Shown: positions 7,237 through 12,424 of the stretch, in pieces
Layout of the letters: the number at the start of each line of letters is the position of its first letter
Numbering within the stretch: position 1 is the stretch's first letter
NCBI GenBank assembly: GCA_023258935.1
Contig: JAHFRG010000011.1
Coordinates: forward strand, 8,558 to 23,256
Reading direction: 5' to 3'
DNA from: Betaproteobacteria bacterium
GTDB taxonomy: Bacteria > Pseudomonadota > Gammaproteobacteria > Burkholderiales > JAHFRG01
Length of the DNA: 14,699 bases
The notes under the pieces: model-generated
Told to the model about the DNA's origin: nothing
Database searches by the model: none
The model's input: the letters and a program-made list of their open reading frames with translations, nothing else
Translations under genes and position numbers: made by a program

Positions 7237-8058
7237 ATGACCGACCGCTATTCCGTCATCGGCAACCCCATTGCTCACAGCAAGTCTCCGCTGATTCACG
7301 CCGAATTCGCTCGGCAAACCGGCCAGGACATTTCTTATACCGCGATCCTTGCTACGCGCGAGAGTTTTGTAAGCGCGGTCAGGGATTTCATCGGTCAGGG
7401 CGGCAAGGGGATGAATGTCACCGTACCGTTCAAGGAACAGGCATGGAAATATCTGGCGACCGATATCGCTCCGCGCGCCGCTACCGCCCGGGCGGTCAAC
7501 ACGCTGATATTCAAAGACGGCAAAATCATTGGCGACAACACGGACGGCGCGGGCCTATTGCGCGACATCGAAGGCAATCTTGGGTTCCCTGTAGCAGGCA
7601 GGCGGGTGCTGCTGATGGGTGCGGGCGGCGCAGCCTGCGGTGTGTTGCCGGCGCTGTTGAGCCGGAATCCGGCGGCGCTCACTATCGTTAATCGCAACAT
7701 CGACAAGGCACGTGAATTGCAAGAGCGCTTCACCGCGTCGGGAAATCCGAGTGTGACCGATTACCCCGGCTTGAGCGGCAGCCAATTCGATTTGGTGATT
7801 AACGCAACATCGAGCAGCATGAATGACGTATTACCACCCTTGCCTAAAGCAATATTCACCGCCGGGGCGCTGGCCTACGACCTTATGTACGGCAAGGGGC
7901 TTACGCCGTTTTTGAAGTTTGCCCAGAGTCAGGGTGCTGCCAAATTGGCTGACGGCCTCGGCATGCTGGTGGAGCAGGCGGCGGAATCGTTTTTAATCTG
8001 GCGCGGTGTGCGCCCCGATACCCGCCCGGTCATCGCCATGCTTAGAGGTAAGGAGTAA
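7237..8058 (+). CDS. aroE: shikimate dehydrogenase (NADP+)
   Basis: A 273-residue cytoplasmic enzyme reducing 3-dehydroshikimate to shikimate with NADPH in aromatic amino acid and folate precursor synthesis. Seen: the shikimate-binding start VIGNPIAHSKSPLIH (7-21), NVTVPFK with catalytic Lys66, AVNTL (86-90), GDNTDGAGLL with catalytic Asp103, the dinucleotide-binding loop GAGGAA (128-133), the NADP-phosphate motif NRN (152-154), NATSSSM, and the closing ADGLGMLVEQAAESF. Length and motifs are those of AroE rather than the YdiB or quinate types. The ATG has AGGGA upstream at good spacing. It follows the TonB gene by 49 bases, probably in the same transcript. Its last codons and stop lie within the heptamer repeat that starts at 8048. 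Confidence 0.96.
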   Translation: MTDRYSVIGNPIAHSKSPLIHAEFARQTGQDISYTAILATRESFVSAVRDFIGQGGKGMNVTVPFKEQAWKYLATDIAPRAATARAVNTLIFKDGKIIGDNTDGAGLLRDIEGNLGFPVAGRRVLLMGAGGAACGVLPALLSRNPAALTIVNRNIDKARELQERFTASGNPSVTDYPGLSGSQFDLVINATSSSMNDVLPPLPKAIFTAGALAYDLMYGKGLTPFLKFAQSQGAAKLADGLGMLVEQAAESFLIWRGVRPDTRPVIAMLRGKE

Positions 8059-8145
8059 GGAGTGAGGGGTGAGGAGCTTAAAAGTTTAATACGGTCTTTA
8101 CGTTCCTGTTTTTTTACCTCTTATCCATGATCCCTCACGTCTCAC
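8048..8145. repeat. heptamer tandem repeat with an inverted partner
   Basis: Four consecutive heptamers, GTAAGGA, GTAAGGA, GTGAGGG and GTGAGGA, fill 8048-8075. About 55 bases later, CCCTCAC and GTCTCAC (8132-8145) are the same heptamer type in reverse orientation, ending one base before the mtgA ATG. The arms can pair imperfectly (GTGAG and GTGAGG blocks), bracketing the aroE-mtgA gap. The left array encodes the end of AroE (GKE) and its stop codon. No transposase or terminator T-run accompanies it. Confidence 0.7.
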
Positions 8146-8146
8146 G

Positions 8147-8845
8147 ATGTTGAAGATATTCTGGCATTGGCTGTTGCAGACTGCTGCCCTGCTGGTTGCG
8201 GCAGTTTTCTTCTACCAGTTATGGTTTTTTATCCATATCTGGTACTGGGTGGACCACAACCCGGAGCGCAGCGCGTTCATGGAAACGCGGCTGGAAGATC
8301 TTCAAAGCAAGAAACCACAATCCGATTTGAAGCACGTGTGGGTGCCGTATAACCGTATTTCGGTGCACTTGAAGCGCGCGCTGATTGCTGCTGAGGACGC
8401 CAAGTTCCTGGAGCATGAGGGATTCGACTGGGAAAGCATACAACAAGCCTACGAGAAAAATCTTCAACAAGGAAAAATCGTCGCCGGCGGCTCAACCATC
8501 AGCCAGCAACTGGCGAAAAATCTGTTCTTGTCCAGCACGCGCACACCGTGGCGCAAGACTGAAGAAGCGCTGATTACCCTGATGCTGGAACACATGATGG
8601 ACAAGAAGCGCATCTTGGAGATTTACCTCAATATCATCGAATGGGGCAACGGCATATTTGGCGCTGAAGCCGCAGCACGGCACTACTACGGTGTATCCGC
8701 CTCAGCGCTTTCAATGGAACAGTCGGCGCGGCTTGCCGCCATGGTGCCGAAACCCCGTTATTACGACCGCAACCGCAACACCCCCTGGCTTAACCGCAAG
8801 ACTGGCATCATCCTCGAACGGATGAATACAGTCGAAGCGCCTTGA
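8147..8845 (+). CDS. mtgA: monofunctional biosynthetic peptidoglycan transglycosylase
   Basis: A 232-residue membrane-anchored glycosyltransferase (GT51 family) that polymerises lipid II into glycan strands on the periplasmic face. An N-terminal span (about residues 8-32) is followed by the GT51 domain: ALIAAEDAKFLEHEGFD with catalytic Glu83 (78-94), GGSTISQQLAKNLF (114-127), a second glutamate in KTEEALITLMLE (137-148), and IYLNIIEWGNGIFGAEAAARHYY (159-181), ending MVPKPRYYDRNR. No transpeptidase domain follows, so this is MtgA and not a bifunctional class A penicillin-binding protein. The ATG directly follows the inverted heptamer repeat and has no Shine-Dalgarno, which is unusual; the start is supported by the short cytoplasmic tail and membrane span. 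It lies 88 bases after aroE. Confidence 0.95.
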   Translation: MLKIFWHWLLQTAALLVAAVFFYQLWFFIHIWYWVDHNPERSAFMETRLEDLQSKKPQSDLKHVWVPYNRISVHLKRALIAAEDAKFLEHEGFDWESIQQAYEKNLQQGKIVAGGSTISQQLAKNLFLSSTRTPWRKTEEALITLMLEHMMDKKRILEIYLNIIEWGNGIFGAEAAARHYYGVSASALSMEQSARLAAMVPKPRYYDRNRNTPWLNRKTGIILERMNTVEAP

Positions 8846-8903
8846 ATCTTTTCCCCTCTTCAAAAAATTCGTGGGTGCAGTTAAAAAATCCCCGCAAATA
8901 CCC

Positions 8904-8998
8904 TATAATCCGGCCAACAGCGCGCTTTCTTCTGCCGAGTTCGTAACGGATGCGCGCCTTGCATCCATCCGCATATTGCCAGCAACGCAATCCGCGGA
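8904..8998 (+). other. intergenic TATAAT followed by two hairpins; possible small RNA
   Basis: The 157-base gap between mtgA and the convergent small gene has no credible ORF. On the plus strand it holds a perfect TATAAT (8904-8909) with a poor -35 (TTAAAA, 17 bases upstream), then GGATGC/GCATCC (8948-8953 with 8961-8966) and a second hairpin, CCGC plus ATTGC pairing with GCAAT plus GCGG (8970-8998). GGAGGA at 8996-9001 is followed only by ATG and two codons before a stop. Possibly a small RNA or a decayed gene start; weakly supported. Confidence 0.25.
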
Positions 8999-9002
8999 GG
9001 AC

Positions 9003-9173
9003 TTAATCAGATGTTCCTTTAATTCCCTCGGCGAGCACTTTCCTCAGCCATTTCTTCTGTAGCGCCCGTTTTGCCTTCTTGGTTTTGAGCGCATGTGCCC
9101 CGCCTTTGCGCAGCAGCGGACTTAATGCTGCACGGTTGCGGGGCTTAAGCGAGATGCGGCGGGTTGATTTCAT
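9003..9173 (-). CDS. 56-residue basic protein of unknown function
   Basis: The minus strand from an ATG at 9171-9173 encodes 56 residues beginning MKSTRRISLKPRNRAALSPL and continuing LRKGGAHALKTKKAKRAL, then QKKWLRKVLAEGIKGTSD, ending TAA. It is strongly basic (eleven Lys and six Arg) with a predicted amphipathic helix in the second half. From memory, the KPRN....(L/M)RK.G.H..K..KA.R pattern recalls short basic hypothetical proteins of betaproteobacteria, but this could not be checked. It could bind RNA or the ribosome; that is speculation. Only a weak CCAGAG precedes the ATG. A possible promoter (TTGACC near 9250, then TTTATCAT) overlaps the second terminator upstream. It faces mtgA, convergent with it. 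It could instead be read through from the tiny unit upstream. Confidence 0.6.
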   Translation of the reverse strand: MKSTRRISLKPRNRAALSPLLRKGGAHALKTKKAKRALQKKWLRKVLAEGIKGTSD

Positions 9174-9232
9174 ACTCTGGACGGGCTTGATCGCGGAACC
9201 GGTGTGGGCGGAAAGAGGAATGATAAAGCTAG

Positions 9233-9263
9233 AAAAAATTCAGGCGGTCAAAATAACCGCCTG
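9233..9263 (-). terminator. intrinsic terminator T2 (minus strand)
   Basis: On the minus strand CAGGCGGT and ACCGCCTG (9256-9263 with 9241-9248) form a perfect 8-bp GC-rich stem with a 7-base loop, followed by AA and a run of six T (9233-9238). It is well formed for the minus strand only; no T-run follows on the plus strand. Confidence 0.8.
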
Positions 9264-9266
9264 GTT

Positions 9267-9299
9267 GAGAAAAAGGCTGATTTACGAGAAACCAGCCTT
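9267..9299 (-). terminator. intrinsic terminator T1 (minus strand)
   Basis: On the minus strand AAGGCTG (9293-9299) pairs with CAGCCTT (9273-9279); inside it TTT and AAA pair after one mismatch, leaving a 5-base loop. A run of five T (9270-9274, partly in the stem) and then CTC follow. The stem starts 22 bases after the stop of the 15-codon ORF, the spacing expected for a gene-end terminator or an attenuator. Confidence 0.75.
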
Positions 9300-9321
9300 A
9301 TATTTCATTTATATTTTCTTA

Positions 9322-9369
9322 TTAAACCTTTTTCTTTTTGCCCTTCTTTGCCTTCTTTTTGGCTGCCAT
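9322..9369 (-). CDS. 15-codon lysine-rich ORF (tiny protein or leader peptide)
   Basis: The minus strand reads MAAKKKAKKGKKKKV followed by two TAA stops in tandem. AAAGGAG at 9376-9382 lies six bases before the ATG, the best ribosome binding site in the intergenic regions of this window. Nine of fifteen codons are lysine. The ORF lies between a sigma70-like promoter with a structured leader upstream and two intrinsic terminators downstream, so it has all the parts of a translated unit. It may be a stand-alone tiny basic peptide, comparable to the lysine-alanine tails of H1-like nucleoid proteins, or a leader peptide whose lysine codons sense charged tRNA-Lys. Gene finders will normally miss it. 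It lies downstream of lysA, which makes lysine. No function is claimed. Confidence 0.55.
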   Translation of the reverse strand: MAAKKKAKKGKKKKV

Positions 9370-9422
9370 TTCTGACTCCTTTCATAGGTTTTTCTAGTTT
9401 CTCACGTGTGGAGTATTTCATC

Positions 9423-9506
9423 CGCACTCCCGAAGCATTAGTATCAAGCTATTTGTTGTTTCTCTCAAAAAACTTGGTGAGAGAACGACAAATAATGCTC
9501 GGTGCG
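9423..9506 (-). promoter_or_regulatory. structured 5' leader RNA, candidate cis-regulatory element
   Basis: On the minus strand 84 bases fold by eye into one long interrupted hairpin. The outer stem is CGCAC (9502-9506) with GTGCG (9423-9427). Next, CGAGCATTA pairs with TAATGCTTCG, leaving a 1-base and a 3-base bulge on the 3' side. The inner stem TTTGTCGTTCTCTC pairs with GAGAGAAACAACAAA with one mismatch and one bulge. An 11-base one-sided loop (TAGCTTGATAC) separates the stems, and the apical loop is ACCAAGTTTTTT. That is about 27 pairs in total. The predicted transcription start (about 9503) falls at the first paired bases. Downstream, ACTCC (9410-9414) can pair with GGAGT at 9426-9430 or with the GGAGT of the ribosome binding site (9375-9379). 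No known riboswitch class is recognised. Confidence 0.5.
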
Positions 9507-9509
9507 CCA

Positions 9510-9539
9510 ATTCTATTCCACTTTTTTAAAGAAACACAA
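9510..9539 (-). promoter_or_regulatory. sigma70-like promoter of the tiny-ORF unit
   Basis: On the minus strand TTGTGT (9534-9539) and TAGAAT (9510-9515) are 18 bases apart, in an AT-rich setting with an A-tract in the spacer. The expected start is near 9503. The sequence between this promoter and the lysA end (9540-9650) holds no ORF that can be supported. Confidence 0.6.
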
Positions 9540-9650
9540 CATATTTTTTAACTATTTTCAAATTTTTTTTCGGCGGGGGGAAACCGAGGTGTAGGTCTGA
9601 TGAATTTTTCGAACTCGCGATTGCGCGGACGAGCGAACAAATCTCGCGCG

Positions 9651-9675
9651 AAAAAAGGAGCGCTTTTAGGAAAGC
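9651..9675 (-). terminator. weak terminator at the lysA end
   Basis: On the minus strand GCTTT-CCTA-AAAGC (9662-9675) spans the lysA stop codon and is followed, after five bases, by six T (9651-9656). The stem is short, so termination may be incomplete and leave read-through into the next unit. Confidence 0.35.
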
Positions 9676-10910
9676 AGCGTTTCGCCGGAGAAGAGTTGAT
9701 CCGTCGTTTCGCGGCGGCGTATGAGTGTGGTTTTATCATCATCCACTATCACTTCCGCGGCGCGCGGCCGGGTATTATAGTTTGAGCTCATGCTCATGCC
9801 GTACGCGCCGGTCGACATCACCGCCAGCAGATCGCCTTCGGCCAGCCCGAGCTTGCGGCCGCGGCCGATGAAATCGGCGCTTTCGCATACCGGCCCTGCG
9901 ATTTCGTAAGTGCGCCGGGGTCGGGAGGACTGACTGACCGGCAGGATTTCGTGATAAGCGCCGTACAATGCCGGACGCTGCAAATCATTCATCGCGGCAT
10001 CCACAATCGCGAAGTTATTGCCGCGGTTGTGCTTGAGATACTCAACGCGGGTGAGCAATACCCCGGCATGCCCTACCATAGCACGGCCGGGCTCGATCAG
10101 GATTTTTTGTCGGCGTTTGCCCAGCTTGGCGAATAGCGCGGCTGCATACTCGGCGATATTCGGCGGCGTTTCATCTCGGTAGCGAATGCCCAACCCCCCT
10201 CCGATATCGATATGCGAAATGGCGATCCCGACTTTTTCCAGTTTATCGAGCAGAGCAAGGATTCTTTCTAGAGAGTCTATAAACGGGGCGATCTCGGTAA
10301 GCTGCGAGCCGATATGGCAATCAATACCGGTGACTTCAATATGCGGCAGCGACTGGGCCTTGCGGTACAAGGCCAGGGCATCGGCATAATCCACCCCGAA
10401 TTTGTTTTCTTTAAGTCCGGTGGCGATATAAGGATGGGTCTTGGGGTCCACATCAGGATTGATGCGCAGGCTAAAGGGTGCTTTTTTCCCAATTTTCCCG
10501 GCTACCTCGTTTAGCCGCAGCAATTCACCTTCTGATTCGACATTGAAGCACATGATGTTTGCCTCAAGCGCCGCGCTCATTTCCTCGGCTTTTTTGCCCA
10601 CACCTGAAAATACTACTTTGCGCGGATCGCCGCGCGCGGCCATGACCCGCTTGAGTTCCCCGCCGGAAACTATATCGAAACCGCTTCCCATGCGCGCAAA
10701 CAGATTGAGTATGGCAAGGTTGGAATTGGCTTTGACCGCGTAGCAAATCAGGTGCCCGCGCTTTTTAAGCGCTTCGCTAAAACTGTTGAATGCGGAAACA
10801 AGCGCAGTCTTCGAATAGACATAACACGGTGTGCCGAATTTGGTCGCGATGTCTGCCAGCGCCACCGCTTCGGCGTGGAGCTGTTTATTCTTATAAGAAA
10901 AGTGTGTCAC
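9666..10910 (-). CDS. lysA: diaminopimelate decarboxylase
   Basis: A 414-residue PLP enzyme that decarboxylates meso-diaminopimelate to L-lysine, the last step of the lysine pathway, in the cytoplasm. Seen: the PLP lysine in YAVKANSN (Lys60), SGGELKRV (82-89), HIGSQL (199-204), the phosphate-binding GGGLGI (237-242), EPGRAMVGHAGVLL (273-286), the CESAD segment with active-site Cys342, and GAYGMSMSSNYNTRPR (368-383), which lines the substrate pocket. The GTG at 10908-10910 is chosen because it overlaps the lptM stop in GTGA (translational coupling) and VTHFSYKNKQLHAE is the usual N-terminus; the open frame runs 63 codons further upstream but only as a shadow of lptM. In relatives dapF often follows lysA; here an AT-rich non-coding stretch follows instead. 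Confidence 0.96.
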   Translation of the reverse strand: MTHFSYKNKQLHAEAVALADIATKFGTPCYVYSKTALVSAFNSFSEALKKRGHLICYAVKANSNLAILNLFARMGSGFDIVSGGELKRVMAARGDPRKVVFSGVGKKAEEMSAALEANIMCFNVESEGELLRLNEVAGKIGKKAPFSLRINPDVDPKTHPYIATGLKENKFGVDYADALALYRKAQSLPHIEVTGIDCHIGSQLTEIAPFIDSLERILALLDKLEKVGIAISHIDIGGGLGIRYRDETPPNIAEYAAALFAKLGKRRQKILIEPGRAMVGHAGVLLTRVEYLKHNRGNNFAIVDAAMNDLQRPALYGAYHEILPVSQSSRPRRTYEIAGPVCESADFIGRGRKLGLAEGDLLAVMSTGAYGMSMSSNYNTRPRAAEVIVDDDKTTLIRRRETTDQLFSGETLLS

Positions 10911-11080
10911 TGGGCTTGCGGCCCCTGTTGCGGTTCTTGCTCCTGCTCTTGAGGTTTCTGTGGCTGGGGTGCAGGTTGTGATTGCGCAGCAGATGGTTGC
11001 TCTGGAAGATAGAGAGGTCCCTTGTACCCGCAACCCTCGAGCAGGACGGCCGATAATATTAATAAGGCGGGGAAACGCAT
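10907..11080 (-). CDS. lptM: LPS translocon maturation chaperone LptM (YifL-like lipoprotein)
   Basis: A 57-residue lipoprotein. The signal MRFPALLILSAVLLEGC ends in a lipobox with the lipidated Cys17, followed at once by GYKGPLYLPE, which matches the conserved CG.KGPLY.P start of mature LptM/YifL. The rest is a Pro/Gln/Glu-rich tail of the sort that is disordered in this family. LptM assists oxidative maturation of the outer-membrane LPS translocon LptD/LptE. The ATG at 11078-11080 is chosen; a TTG five codons upstream (11093-11095) would spoil the signal peptide start. Its stop overlaps the lysA GTG by four bases, the standard lptM-lysA arrangement in proteobacteria. A promoter candidate lies about 30 bases upstream. 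No Shine-Dalgarno is obvious. Confidence 0.88.
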   Translation of the reverse strand: MRFPALLILSAVLLEGCGYKGPLYLPEQPSAAQSQPAPQPQKPQEQEQEPQQGPQAQ

Positions 11081-11108
11081 GATGCGCTGTTGCAATCACA
11101 AAAAGCGA

Positions 11109-11136
11109 ATCTTAACACAGGAACCACCGCCGGCAA
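11109..11136 (-). promoter_or_regulatory. candidate promoter for lptM-lysA
   Basis: On the minus strand TTGCCG (11131-11136) and TAAGAT (11109-11114) are 16 bases apart, each matching consensus at four of six positions. It lies in the 86-base gap between the plsC stop and the lptM start, which suggests lptM-lysA can be transcribed apart from the glyQS operon. Confidence 0.4.
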
Positions 11137-11166
11137 GGCAGGTAAGTATCGTGCGCGCGGAACCGC

Positions 11167-11877
11167 TCAGGGTTTTGAGATGCGCGCCATTTCCTGCTCG
11201 ATCCAGGTTTCCACCCTGGCATTGATTTCGTCGGCTTTCATTCCCGCAGGGTCAATCGGCTTGCCGATGCTTACGGTAATGGTTCCAGGCCGTTTGAGAA
11301 AAGCTTTCCTGCCCCAGAATTCTCCCGAGTTGAGTGCCACCGGCAACACAGTTGCGCCGCTGCGCGCGGCAAGCCACGCGCCGCCTGGGTGGTATGCGCC
11401 TTTAGTACCTGGCTTGATTCGGGTTCCTTCCGGGAAAACAATTATCCAGAAGCCTTGTTTGAGGCGCTCGATGCCCTGTTCTTCAATTTGTTTCAACGCC
11501 CGCGTTCCGGCGCTGCGGTCTATGGCTATGGGAGAAAACACCGCCAGCCCCCAGCCGAAAAACGGGATGCGCAGCAGCTCTTTTTTGACCACATACGCCT
11601 GCGGCGGAAAAATCACCTGGAATGCCAGCGTTTCCCACGCCGATTGATGCTTGGACATGACTATGCAGGGCTTGTCGGGAATGTTTTCCGCGCCCAGGAC
11701 GCGATAGCTGATGCCGCAGATCGCCCGTGCCGAGGCCATGATGAGCCGCGACCAGATAGTGATGATGCGGTAGCGGGTAAACGGATTGAGAAAGATAATA
11801 AATAGCGCAATGCAGCCGAAAACCGTGGTGACGACTGCTAGCAGCAGCGCAAACAGCAGCGAGCGGAGAACGATCAT
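11167..11877 (-). CDS. plsC: 1-acyl-sn-glycerol-3-phosphate acyltransferase
   Basis: A 236-residue inner-membrane enzyme that acylates lysophosphatidic acid to phosphatidic acid in phospholipid synthesis. An N-terminal hydrophobic segment (about residues 4-32) is followed by the acyltransferase block: SKHQSAWE, the HX4E variant of the HX4D catalytic motif (His77, Glu82), then FFGWGL (106-111), the substrate motif FPEGTR (148-153), and VLPVALNSG (177-185). The glutamate variant is common in this proteobacterial subgroup, so it is not a defect. The start is the ATG at 11875-11877; the frame is open for 65 codons further, but that part is antisense-frame shadow within gmhB. It lies 13 bases after gmhB, cotranscribed with it. 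A short palindrome, TTAGAGCCTCTAA, sits in that gap. The symbol is given by family; a lysophospholipid or ornithine-lipid acyltransferase cannot be excluded. Confidence 0.88.
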   Translation of the reverse strand: MIVLRSLLFALLLAVVTTVFGCIALFIIFLNPFTRYRIITIWSRLIMASARAICGISYRVLGAENIPDKPCIVMSKHQSAWETLAFQVIFPPQAYVVKKELLRIPFFGWGLAVFSPIAIDRSAGTRALKQIEEQGIERLKQGFWIIVFPEGTRIKPGTKGAYHPGGAWLAARSGATVLPVALNSGEFWGRKAFLKRPGTITVSIGKPIDPAGMKADEINARVETWIEQEMARISKP

Positions 11878-11890
11878 TGTGTTAGAGGCT

Positions 11891-12424
11891 CTAAGCGGTA
11901 AGCGATTGCACTGCTTCCGCAAGGTCGGAAAAAACCAGGGTATTGTCGGGCATACCGCCGGCGTCCCTGGTTTTTTTGCCTTTGCCGGTGAGCACCAGGA
12001 TCGGCTGCGCGCCCACCGTATGTGCAGCTTGCAAATCACGCAGCCCGTCGCCGATGCAAGGCACACCTGCAAGATTCACGTTGAAACGCTGCGCGATCTC
12101 CTGAAGCATCCCGGTTTTAGGCTTGCGGCAGGCGCAGTCAAGGTCCTGGGCATGCGGACAGAAAAACACCGCGTCTATGCGGCCGCCGTAAGGCGTAAGT
12201 GCCTTGTGCATCCTGTCGTGAATGGCGTTCAACGCAGTCATGTCAAGAAGCCCGCGTCCGATTCCCGACTGGTTGGTGGCGACCACCACGTGATAGCCCG
12301 ACTGATTAAGGCGCGCAATTGCCTCGAGACTCCCTGGAATCGGTTTCCATTCCTCCGGACTCTTTATGAAGTTGGCGCTGTCGTAATTGATGACGCCGTC
12401 GCGGTCGAGTATGACGAGCTTCAT
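11891..12424 (-). CDS. gmhB: D-glycero-beta-D-manno-heptose-1,7-bisphosphate 7-phosphatase
   Basis: A 177-residue cytoplasmic phosphatase of the HAD superfamily that removes the 7-phosphate from heptose bisphosphate on the route to ADP-heptose for the LPS inner core. HAD motif I is LDRDGVIN (6-13; nucleophile Asp7, acid Asp9), motif II is ATNQSGIGRG (49-58), and the motif III/IV region holds RKPKTGM (100-106) and IGDGLRDL (124-131, Asp126). The zinc-binding loop CPH...CAC supplies Cys89, His91, Cys97 and Cys99, which separates GmhB from histidinol phosphatases without this loop. Length is typical. The ATG overlaps the glyS stop codon in ATGA, so translation is likely coupled. The same glyQ-glyS-gmhB-plsC order is familiar from betaproteobacteria. 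Confidence 0.93.
   Translation of the reverse strand: MKLVILDRDGVINYDSANFIKSPEEWKPIPGSLEAIARLNQSGYHVVVATNQSGIGRGLLDMTALNAIHDRMHKALTPYGGRIDAVFFCPHAQDLDCACRKPKTGMLQEIAQRFNVNLAGVPCIGDGLRDLQAAHTVGAQPILVLTGKGKKTRDAGGMPDNTLVFSDLAEAVQSLTA

Noticed and set aside
9079..9375. Plus-strand frame with a hydrophobic C-terminus (FLLNLFLFALLC) resembling a membrane toxin
   Set aside because: The Phe/Leu run is simply the complement of the lysine codons in the minus-strand 15-codon ORF; no ribosome binding site of note.
9566..9640. TTCGAAC-containing stretch that at first recalls a tRNA T-arm
   Set aside because: No acceptor stem, D-arm or anticodon arm could be built around it.
10911..11099. 63-codon N-terminal extension of lysA
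   Set aside because: It overlaps lptM in another frame; the GTG at 10908-10910 gives the normal LysA N-terminus and a coupled GTGA overlap.
11882..11894. Palindrome TTAGAG-G-CTCTAA between gmhB and plsC
   Set aside because: Only 6 bp per arm with a single-base centre, overlapping a stop codon; too little to call an operator or terminator.
11878..12072. 65-codon N-terminal extension of plsC
   Set aside because: It overlaps gmhB in another frame; the ATG at 11875-11877 starts the membrane segment expected for PlsC.
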